Shown here one piece after another: positions 1 through 6,894 of a stretch of 64,000 nucleotides of DNA; position 1 is the stretch's first letter, and the number at the start of each line of letters is the position of its first letter. Made by a program: the position numbers and the translations under genes. The stretch is from the NCBI GenBank assembly GCA_900696465.1, contig CAADGE010000022.1:186001-250000 (forward strand), given 5' to 3'. This stretch comes from an uncultured Planctomycetota bacterium. Its GTDB lineage: Bacteria > Planctomycetota > Phycisphaerae > UBA1845 > UTPLA1. The notes under the pieces were generated by a model, which saw nothing but the letters and a program-made list of their open reading frames with translations, was not told the DNA's origin and did no database searches.

Positions 1-780
1 GTTGCCGGCGGCGAGGAGATTGTTGGTACCGATCCTGGGCTTGGGTGCGAAGGTGTCGGATCGATAACCTTCCGGAGCACTGAAGGAGAAGGTGTCGCCG
101 TTGATGGCGGGCGACGCACTCAGGTTGCTTGTGCTGAAGATGATCCTTCCGACCTGCGGCCCGGGCTTTCCAGGGATTCGAAGTTGCAGATTGTTCTCCA
201 ACCGGCGGAGCAGATGATCCTTTCGGCCGAACCAGTAGGTCATGGCCAGCCGATTCACCGGATCGTAGATGATCTTGAGCTTGTCGCACTCGACACCGTC
301 GACTTCCTCAACACCTTCGTGGATGACTTCGGATACAGTGATGTCCGTGCGAAACGGCGCGTCGACGAGGTACTTGGGCGGCAGCAGGGCGTTGAGTTCC
401 GGACTGACGGCGTCGGTCGTATTACCGCGCAGGAAAAGTCGACGGGCCTCCTCGATCCGGAAGGCCTCGTTGCCGTCTGATGCGAACTTGACCTGTGTGG
501 GGGTGTGCGATCCCGGTTCGGCCAGTTGGCCTTCGATGCGTACTTTCGGGCGGTCAGGCGTTTCGCCGCGCTGGGCGATGATCCTGCCCTTGACGGTCGG
601 TATCTGGTTGGCGATGGCGCCTTCGCCGCGGAATTCCGCATCGTAGGAGACCGCCGTCAGTTTGGCGGCCGCCTCGTTGGCCTTGCGCAACAGCTCGCGG
701 GGATCGGGCCGGGCGGAATCATCCGCGATTGCCGGAACAGCCGATGCGGCAATGAAACAAAGTACCCATGCGATTCTCAT
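1..780 (-). CDS. Secreted DUF2092-like protein, incomplete (C-terminus beyond window edge)
   Basis: Reading leftwards from the ATG at 780, an open frame of 260 codons runs off the window edge without a stop. It begins with a clear signal peptide (MRIAWVLCFIAASAVPAIAD), and an AGGAG ribosome site lies about 10 bases upstream. The rest is predicted extracytoplasmic, beta-rich sequence with the look of DUF2092/LolA-like lipid-binding folds: a stretch on strand-rich residues 35-110, then 'CDKLKIIYDPVNRLAMTYW' around residue 180. In planctomycetes such domains often precede a TlpA/thioredoxin domain, and the last visible part ('APKPRIGTNNLLAAGN') looks like an interdomain linker, but that domain is not in view. 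Function is unknown; the family assignment is tentative. Confidence 0.7.
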   Translation of the reverse strand, partial: MRIAWVLCFIAASAVPAIADDSARPDPRELLRKANEAAAKLTAVSYDAEFRGEGAIANQIPTVKGRIIAQRGETPDRPKVRIEGQLAEPGSHTPTQVKFASDGNEAFRIEEARRLFLRGNTTDAVSPELNALLPPKYLVDAPFRTDITVSEVIHEGVEEVDGVECDKLKIIYDPVNRLAMTYWFGRKDHLLRRLENNLQLRIPGKPGPQVGRIIFSTSNLSASPAINGDTFSFSAPEGYRSDTFAPKPRIGTNNLLAAGN

Positions 781-852
781 AACGTCAGACTCCTGCAAAT
801 CATGACCACGGGCCGAGGCCACCGACCTCGTCCCGCTGTCGGATTGCGAACT

Positions 853-1995
853 TCAGAGCGATGCTCGCCGGAACACCACATTATAACAGAGATCGTCCCC
901 CAGGCGACGGACTTTCACGGCGGCAAGCGCCGGCAGTTCTCGCATATTTCGCGGACCACGACCCCGCAGCGGCCCCGGTGCCTGTTCGCCTCCGATAAGC
1001 TGCGGGGCGACGAAGATGCAGGCCTCGTCGGCCAGGCCCGCGTCCAGAAAGCTGCCCAGCACCCGGCCGCCCCCCTCCACGAGCACGTTGGTCATTTGCC
1101 GGCGATGGAGTTCCCGCAGGATCGCCGCGGGCGACACGAGCATTGGCTGTGTGCGGTCGCCGGACGTCGATCTGAGACAAATCACTTCGCAGCCGGCCCT
1201 CTCAAGTTGCAGGCGATTCGACCGGCGGGCCCAGCCCGCTTCCGTGGTACAGATGAGCGTGGGTGTCGTGCCGGCGGTACGCACGATCTTTGCCGACGGC
1301 GGCGTACGCAAGCAGGAGTCCATCACGACGCGCAAGGCCGTCCGCCGTACGGGTACGCCGCGAGCCGTCAGCGCCGGATCGTCCGCGCGGATTGTGTCGA
1401 CACCGACGAGGATGGCATCGACGCGGGCGCGCAAGGCATGGGCGGCTCTGCGGCTGTCCGCCGACGTAATCCATTTTGAATCGCCGCTGCGTGTGGCGAT
1501 CCTGCCGTCGATGGACTGGGCCCACTTGAGGATGACGTACGGCCGGTGGTGCTTCTGGAAGGTGATGAACGGCGCCAGCAGTGCCGCTGCCTCGTCACCG
1601 AGCAGACCGACTTCGACGGCGATGCCTGCCCGGCGGAGCTGCCGAAGACCCTTGCCGGCGACGAGCGGATTGGGATCCCGAACAGCGACGACGACGCGCG
1701 CGACGCCGGCAGCGATCAGGGCGTCCGTGCAGGGCGGCGTCTTGCCGTGGTGGCAGCAGGGTTCCAGCGTCACATAGGCCGTGGCCCCGCGGGCTCGGGG
1801 GCCGGCGGCGGCGAGCGCGTTGGGTTCGGCGTGCGGACCACCGAAGCGGCGGTGCCAGCCCTCACCCACGACACGGCCGCTTTTTACAAGTACACAGCCG
1901 ACCATCGGGTTCGGCTCGACGCGGCCCAGACCCCGACGCGCCAGCAGAAGGGCGCGTTGCATGTGTCGACGATCGCTCCGAGTCCCGTTGGTCAT
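853..1995 (-). CDS. ribD: Bifunctional riboflavin biosynthesis deaminase/reductase RibD
   Basis: Cytoplasmic enzyme for two successive riboflavin steps: deamination of 2,5-diamino-6-ribosylamino-pyrimidinone phosphate, then NADPH reduction of the ribosyl side chain. The N-terminal cytidine-deaminase-like domain (about 1-145) carries the zinc motif HAE (H55, E57) and PCCHHGKTPPC (C80, C89). The C-terminal RibD_C/DHFR-like domain (about 150-370) has 'KWAQSIDGRIATRSGDSKW' and 'LVEGGGRVLGSFLDAGL'. At 380 residues it is the usual length for the fused enzyme. The nearest neighbours, on the same strand, are a sigma-54 activator upstream and an unrelated secreted protein downstream; no other rib genes are in the window. 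Confidence 0.95.
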   Translation of the reverse strand: MTNGTRSDRRHMQRALLLARRGLGRVEPNPMVGCVLVKSGRVVGEGWHRRFGGPHAEPNALAAAGPRARGATAYVTLEPCCHHGKTPPCTDALIAAGVARVVVAVRDPNPLVAGKGLRQLRRAGIAVEVGLLGDEAAALLAPFITFQKHHRPYVILKWAQSIDGRIATRSGDSKWITSADSRRAAHALRARVDAILVGVDTIRADDPALTARGVPVRRTALRVVMDSCLRTPPSAKIVRTAGTTPTLICTTEAGWARRSNRLQLERAGCEVICLRSTSGDRTQPMLVSPAAILRELHRRQMTNVLVEGGGRVLGSFLDAGLADEACIFVAPQLIGGEQAPGPLRGRGPRNMRELPALAAVKVRRLGDDLCYNVVFRRASL

Positions 1996-2055
1996 AAGTG
2001 ATTCTGGTTGCGGCTCGGGTCGGGTGATATGGGCGTCCCGCCCGTCGGTAAGAGT

Positions 2056-3423
2056 CTAGCGAATGTCGTATTCCTTGATCTTCCGGTAGAGCGTACGCGC
2101 ACCGATGCCAAGTTGCTTGGCCGCTTTTTCGCGGTTTCCCCCGTGCTGGACGAGGGCGTGCTGGATGGCCAGTTTCTCCAGATCGCGCAGCGTCAGATTC
2201 ATCGCCCGCGGCTTGAGCGGCACGATCTCAGTCGTCGCGTTGATCGGCGGCGTCGAGGGCAGGTCCTTGACGTCCAGCATCTCCGTGTCGCTGAATACCA
2301 CCATCTGGTTCACCACGTTCTGCAGTTCGCGGATGTTGCCGGGCCAGCGGTAGTTTTCCAGCAAGCGCAGGCACTCCGGGCTGATGCCGCGGACGTTCTT
2401 GCGGTGCAGCAGGTTCGCCTGCTGGATGAAATGATGCACCAGCGGGGCGATGTCTTCCCGGCGATCGCGCAGCGGCAGCAGGTTGATGTCCGCCTGGTTG
2501 ATGCGGAAGAACAGGTCCTCGCGGAAAGTTCGCTCCGCGACGGCCTGCTTGAGATCGCGATTGGTCGCACAGACGACGCGGACATCGACCTTGATCGGCT
2601 TGCTTGAGCCGACTCGAACGATCTCGCCGTTTTCCAGCACGCGCAGCAGTTTGGACTGCATGTTCTGGGGCATGTCGCCGATCTCGTCGAGGAAAATCGT
2701 GCCGCCGTCGGCCGCCTCGAAGAGACCGGCGCGGTCGGCGTGCGCGTTCGTGAACGATCCCTTGACATGGCCGAACAACTCGGATTCGAGAATGCCCTCG
2801 GAGATTCCCGCGCAGTTCACGGGCACCCAGGGTTTCTTGCGCCGGTCGGAGTTATTATGAATCGCCCGGGCGATGAGTTCCTTGCCGGTGCCGGATTCGC
2901 CGTAGATGACCACAGTGAGCTTGGTGTTGGCGAGTCGTCGGGCGCGGTCGAGGGCGCTGCGCATGGCGCTGCTGACGGCGATGATGCCTTCGAAGGAGTA
3001 GGCCTTGTTGAGCTGTTCGCGCATCAGGTGGTTTTCGCGCAGGGTGATGGCCTGTCGGGCGGCGCGGCTGACTGTGCTGCGAAGGGCCTCCAGGTCGAGC
3101 GGCTTGGTGAGGTAGTCGTAGGCACCGCCTTCGATGATGGCGTCCCGGGCGAGGCGCTCGTCGCCGTGGGCGGTGATGAGGATGCCCTGCGTCCACGGGC
3201 TCATCTCACGCGCCTTCTTGAGGACATCGAGACCGGTAAGCCGGCCCCCGAGCCGGAAATCAGAGATGACGACATGCGGCATGCGGGCCTTCATGGAGGT
3301 GAGGGCTTCGTCGCCGGACTCAACGAGCCGGCAGGCATGGCCGCTGCGCTCGAGGCCCTCTTTGACGGCCTCTCCGTGGGAACGCTCGTCCTCGACAATC
3401 AGGATGAAGGCGGTGTCGGACAT
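2056..3423 (-). CDS. Sigma-54-dependent response regulator (NtrC family)
   Basis: A 455-residue enhancer-binding protein. The receiver domain (1-120) has acidic residues E11-D12, phospho-acceptor D55 and K107. The AAA+ domain (about 148-375) has Walker A GESGTGKE (175-182), Walker B GTIFLDEIGD (241-250) and the WPGNIREL signature. A Fis-type helix-turn-helix closes the protein (about 410-450). The start was placed at MSDTAF because the receiver fold begins there; an in-frame ATG at 3549 would add 42 unrelated residues. The loop that normally reads GAFTGA and contacts sigma-54 reads GSFTNA here (222-227). No histidine kinase lies nearby, so its partner is elsewhere. A strong sigma-54-type promoter faces the other way about 440 bases upstream. 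Confidence 0.93.
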   Translation of the reverse strand: MSDTAFILIVEDERSHGEAVKEGLERSGHACRLVESGDEALTSMKARMPHVVISDFRLGGRLTGLDVLKKAREMSPWTQGILITAHGDERLARDAIIEGGAYDYLTKPLDLEALRSTVSRAARQAITLRENHLMREQLNKAYSFEGIIAVSSAMRSALDRARRLANTKLTVVIYGESGTGKELIARAIHNNSDRRKKPWVPVNCAGISEGILESELFGHVKGSFTNAHADRAGLFEAADGGTIFLDEIGDMPQNMQSKLLRVLENGEIVRVGSSKPIKVDVRVVCATNRDLKQAVAERTFREDLFFRINQADINLLPLRDRREDIAPLVHHFIQQANLLHRKNVRGISPECLRLLENYRWPGNIRELQNVVNQMVVFSDTEMLDVKDLPSTPPINATTEIVPLKPRAMNLTLRDLEKLAIQHALVQHGGNREKAAKQLGIGARTLYRKIKEYDIR

Positions 3424-3656
3424 TGGCGGGGTATTGTGGACGGAATGGGCGTCGTCGACAACGCCGGTCAGATCGTGGTGCGGGGCACGCCATTCGGCGT
3501 GGCGAATCGGCCGCAGCGGCGGCGGTCTGCGCAAACGAAGGGTACTCATGGATAATTCGCAAGATCACGGTGAACAGGTGGAGCCGCGCAGGCCCACACG
3601 ATGATCCAGTGATCTTGAACTTCGCGTAGACGTCTCCAGGCGTCCTGCTCTTTCAA

Positions 3657-3674
3657 CCTCGAGAGTGGTCGAGG
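3657..3674. promoter_or_regulatory. Inverted repeat in divergent region, candidate activator site
   Basis: CCTCGA and TCGAGG are separated by six bases, a perfect inverted repeat, and are flanked further out by TTCAA (3652-3656) and TTGAA (3688-3692). The centre is about 200 bases upstream of the sigma-54 promoter at 3866, the distance expected for an enhancer bound by an NtrC-type activator. No U-tract follows on either strand and both flanking genes run away from it, so it is not a terminator. Binding is inferred. The rest of the 538-base gap between 3424 and 3961 shows no convincing gene. Confidence 0.35.
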
Positions 3675-3865
3675 CGTCGGACGTCGATTGAAGGGGCATG
3701 TATCCGTCGCAGCCGTGAAAAAGCACGCGGCAGTTCGCGAAGATTCTGGCGGCCACTTTTTCCCGGGGGCCTGCTCGTGGTCGATAATGCCCCGATCCAC
3801 CTGCGCAGAGCGGCATATTCAAGGTACTGTCGGCGCGCCACTCGCGGCATCGAAAGAGTACCGGA

Positions 3866-3881
3866 TGGCATGACATTTGCA
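3866..3881 (+). promoter_or_regulatory. Sigma-54 (-24/-12) promoter
   Basis: The bases read TGGCATG-N4-TTGCA. This matches the sigma-54 consensus TGGCACG-N4-TTGCW at all positions but one (T for C), with the GG and GC elements at the required spacing. Transcription should start near 3892, giving a leader of about 70 bases before the ATG at 3962. A sigma-54 activator is encoded divergently next door, which makes a chance match less likely. Confidence 0.7.
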
Positions 3882-3961
3882 GGATCATCGTGCGGCAGAC
3901 GGTAGCTATGCAGTCGTGGGCCGTGCGGCTGGAGCGCGGCGCTCTGCAACGAGGTGCGATT

Positions 3962-4951
3962 ATGAAAGTCTTCATTGCCGACAAGTTTGAACAAAACGGT
4001 ATCCATCGGCTCGAACAGCTTGGCTGCGAGGTGACCTATCAGCCGGGGACGGCCGGCGAGGCCCTGACCGATGCCCTTCGAAAGGGCGGCTACGGCATTC
4101 TGATCGTTCGTTCCACACGCGTGCCGCGCGAGACGCTCGAAGCAGCCCCGGACCTGCATATGGTCATCCGCGCCGGTGCGGGGACGGACACCATCGACGT
4201 GGAAGCCGCGAGCGAGAACGATATCCGGGTCTGCAACTGCCCGGGGATGAACTCCGTGGCCGTGGCGGAGCTGACGATCGGTTTGATGATCGCCCTCGAC
4301 CGTCAGATCGTCGACGAAACAGACGATCTGCGGCATCGCGTGTGGAATAAGAAGAAGTACAGCCGGGCCCGCGGTCTCAAGGGTCGGACACTCGGCATCT
4401 GGGGCTTGGGTCGAATCGGCGCGGAGGTAGCACGCCGTGCAAAGGCCTTCGAGATGCGATTACTCTACAGCGATGTGATCGAGCGGGCAGACCTGGAGCG
4501 CGAACTGGGTATCCGTCGCGTCTCCACCGAGCAACTGCTCAGCGAGTCTGACTTCCTCACGCTTCACGTACCGGGCGGAATCCAGACGAAGCACCTGCTT
4601 GGCGAGGAGGAACTGGCGATCATGAAGCCGACGGCCTATGTAATCAACTGCAGCCGGGGCGGCGTGGTTGATGAGCAGGCCCTGGCGCGGGCAATTGCGA
4701 ACGGGACACTCGCCGGTGCGGCGCTGGATGTGTACGAGATCGAGCCGGGCGCCGACGAACGGGAGTTTCGCGATCCGATCCTCTCCGTGCCCGGCATTTA
4801 CGGCACCCATCACGTCGGCGCGTCCACCGAGCAGGCCCAGGCGGCCGTAGCTGAGGAGACCGTGCGGATCGTGGAGGCCTTCATGGATCGACGCGAGTTC
4901 CTGCACTGTGTCAATCCGCCGAAGCACGCCTCGTCGACGCTGCGGGCATGA
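3962..4951 (+). CDS. NAD-dependent 2-hydroxyacid dehydrogenase, SerA-like without ACT domain
   Basis: A 329-residue D-isomer-specific 2-hydroxyacid dehydrogenase, closest in motifs to the catalytic core of D-3-phosphoglycerate dehydrogenase. The NAD-binding motif is GLGRIG (148-153). The catalytic set is present: Arg232 in NCSRGG, Glu261 in DVYEIEP and His284 in HHVGAST. The C-terminal ACT or ASB regulatory domains of full SerA are absent, so the true substrate is open (3-phosphoglycerate, glyoxylate or another 2-oxoacid). The start ATG at 3962 has a GAGGTG ribosome site seven bases upstream; in-frame codons before it show no family similarity. Expression probably depends on the sigma-54 promoter at 3866 and therefore on a bound activator. 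Confidence 0.88.
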   Translation: MKVFIADKFEQNGIHRLEQLGCEVTYQPGTAGEALTDALRKGGYGILIVRSTRVPRETLEAAPDLHMVIRAGAGTDTIDVEAASENDIRVCNCPGMNSVAVAELTIGLMIALDRQIVDETDDLRHRVWNKKKYSRARGLKGRTLGIWGLGRIGAEVARRAKAFEMRLLYSDVIERADLERELGIRRVSTEQLLSESDFLTLHVPGGIQTKHLLGEEELAIMKPTAYVINCSRGGVVDEQALARAIANGTLAGAALDVYEIEPGADEREFRDPILSVPGIYGTHHVGASTEQAQAAVAEETVRIVEAFMDRREFLHCVNPPKHASSTLRA

Positions 4952-5145
4952 TCCGTGCGTCCGCGACTGTGCGGGACTTAAACGCAAGACAGGGTAAATC
5001 ATCCCGATATCTCATTCGACCGGATGGGCGTGATTGAGTTGCGCCGCGACCGTCCACGGAAGTCAATTCTTTTGGCAGGATGACCGATGCCATATAATTC
5101 CGGATTTGCCGGGGCACGCACGGGCGACAGCGCCGATTCGGTGAG

Positions 5146-6102
5146 ATGGACGAAACACAACCCTCCATGTCGAAGCAGCCCCGGCGCGGCCATCCGTTTC
5201 TGCGCGAGCTGGCAGCCGGTCTCCTGCGTTTTTCCGGGCTACCCTGGCTGATCCGTCATGTCGTTGCCCGTCGCCGCGTGACGATCATTCTCTATCACGA
5301 TCCCTCGCCCGATGTCTTCGAGGCGCACATGCGCTATCTTTCGCGGCGGTACCACTTCGTCGGCATGAACGACGTAGCGGATGCCATCGAGCGTGCAGAC
5401 TGGTCCCGCCTTCCGCCGCGGAGTCTGGTCGTGACGTTCGACGACGGTCACAAGGGCAACCACCTGCTCCTGCCGATCTTCCGACGCTACGGCGTCCGGC
5501 CGACGATCTACCTCGTCAGTCGGGTCATCGGCACCGATAGGCATTATTGGTTTCAGCATGACGGCGTTCATTCCTGGTCGCTCATGCCGCTGCCCAATGC
5601 ACAGCGGCTACGCGTCCTCGAGGAGCGGTTCGGCTTTACACCCACGCGCGAATACCCCGGCGATCGGCATGCCCTGTCCGTGGACGAGATTCGGGAAATG
5701 CAGGACGTGGTGGACTTTGAGCCGCATACCTGCTTTCACCCGGTCCTGCCGAGCTGTGAGGACGAGGAAAGCCGGCGGGAGATTGTTGAATCGAAGCACG
5801 ATCTGGAGAAACTGCTTGGCCGTCCCTGCCGGTCCTTCAGCTATCCGAACGGGGACTACGGTTCGCGGGAGATCGCGTACGCGAATGCGGCGGGCTTTGT
5901 CTGTGCTCGCACCATCGACGTGGGGTGGAACGGTCCGGCAACGGATCCGTTTCGATTGCGCATCACCGGTGTCACGGACGACGCATCGATCAACATCCTG
6001 GCGTCACAGTTGTCGGGCATCACGATGTACTTTCGCTATCTTCGCCGTGGTGGTCGTGGTGGACGCTATCCGCAGGTGCAGGTGGAGAGGGCCTCGACGT
6101 GA
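5146..6102 (+). CDS. Polysaccharide deacetylase (NodB-homology) family protein
   Basis: A 318-residue carbohydrate esterase family 4-like protein. It has the first catalytic motif TFDDG (97-101) and the metal-binding motif HTCFHP (194-199), followed by the late 'FSYPNGDYGSREIAYANAAGF' region typical of the family. A hydrophobic, basic N-terminus (residues 15-45) may be membrane-associated, but there is no cleavable signal. Such enzymes remove N- or O-acyl groups from sugars of surface polysaccharides or glycolipids. The stop codon overlaps the GTG start of the formyltransferase gene by four bases, so the two are probably translationally coupled and act on the same surface sugar pathway (inference). 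An alternative start is M8. Confidence 0.85.
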   Translation: MDETQPSMSKQPRRGHPFLRELAAGLLRFSGLPWLIRHVVARRRVTIILYHDPSPDVFEAHMRYLSRRYHFVGMNDVADAIERADWSRLPPRSLVVTFDDGHKGNHLLLPIFRRYGVRPTIYLVSRVIGTDRHYWFQHDGVHSWSLMPLPNAQRLRVLEERFGFTPTREYPGDRHALSVDEIREMQDVVDFEPHTCFHPVLPSCEDEESRREIVESKHDLEKLLGRPCRSFSYPNGDYGSREIAYANAAGFVCARTIDVGWNGPATDPFRLRITGVTDDASINILASQLSGITMYFRYLRRGGRGGRYPQVQVERAST

Positions 6103-6875
6103 GACTTGTGCTGCTAGCACCGTCGGTCCTGCAGGCCTTCGACCTGCGCGTGCTGGAGTACGTATTTGCCTGTGATCGCATCGAAATCGTCGGCGCAGTG
6201 CTGGATGCCCGTCCAGGCAAGTCGCGGACGCAGCGAATCCGCGAAGAGCTGCGCAAGGGTCGCGGCGGATATGTGCTGGTGATGGTGGTGCATGATCTGC
6301 TGCGTCGCCTGCACAGGCCGCAGCGTGAAGACGCCGCCGCTTACTTTGCCGCGCGCGGGGTGCCGACACTTTCCGCCCGGAAACTCTACGCGGACGAAAC
6401 GCTGGATTGGATTCGCGCCTGCCGGCCGGACGCGCTCTTTCGCAGTGCCTTCGGAATCATTCGTGAGCCGATCCTGTCGATCGCGCCGGGCGGGGTGTTG
6501 TCCTATCACCACGGAAACATCCGGCGGTACCGAGGTCAGCCCGTCGCCTTCTGGGAGCTGTACCACGGTGAACGCGAGATGGGTGTGACGATCCAGCGCC
6601 TCAACGCGGGCCTCGACAGCGGCGCGATTGTGAAGGAGATCGTCGTACCGATTCATCGAACTGACAGTTGGGCCACGTTGTACCGCAGGGCATACGACGC
6701 TTCGCCCGCACTTTTGCGTGATGCATGTCTGGCGATGGAGCAGCCGGGATTCAGCCCGATCACGATTCCCGAGGAGCAGCTTGGTCGGGTGTTCACCTCG
6801 CCGAACTTCCGGAAGTGGTTATCCCTTCAGCTTCGGGTAATGGGCCGAAAGCTCCGTGGCGAGCCGAAGTTGTGA
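6099..6875 (+). CDS. Formyltransferase family protein
   Basis: A 258-residue protein with the formyltransferase N-terminal fold, as in methionyl-tRNA and sugar-nucleotide formyltransferases that use N10-formyl-THF. The core region is 'GGVLSYHHGNIRRYRGQPV' (131-149) followed by GVTIQRLNAGLDSGAIV. Of the usual Asn-His-Asp catalytic set, His137 and Asp173 are present but the Asn position reads Ser135. The start is the GTG at 6099, inside a GTGA overlap with the deacetylase stop, with a purine-rich site (GTGGAGAGGG) upstream. An in-frame extension to 5925 would lie wholly inside the deacetylase gene and was rejected. Pairing with a deacetylase suggests modification of an amino sugar or lipid head group, not initiator tRNA. 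The gene ends 19 bases from convergent pheT. Confidence 0.8.
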   Translation: MRLVLLAPSVLQAFDLRVLEYVFACDRIEIVGAVLDARPGKSRTQRIREELRKGRGGYVLVMVVHDLLRRLHRPQREDAAAYFAARGVPTLSARKLYADETLDWIRACRPDALFRSAFGIIREPILSIAPGGVLSYHHGNIRRYRGQPVAFWELYHGEREMGVTIQRLNAGLDSGAIVKEIVVPIHRTDSWATLYRRAYDASPALLRDACLAMEQPGFSPITIPEEQLGRVFTSPNFRKWLSLQLRVMGRKLRGEPKL

Positions 6876-6894
6876 AGGGTGGTTGCGGGTCGGC

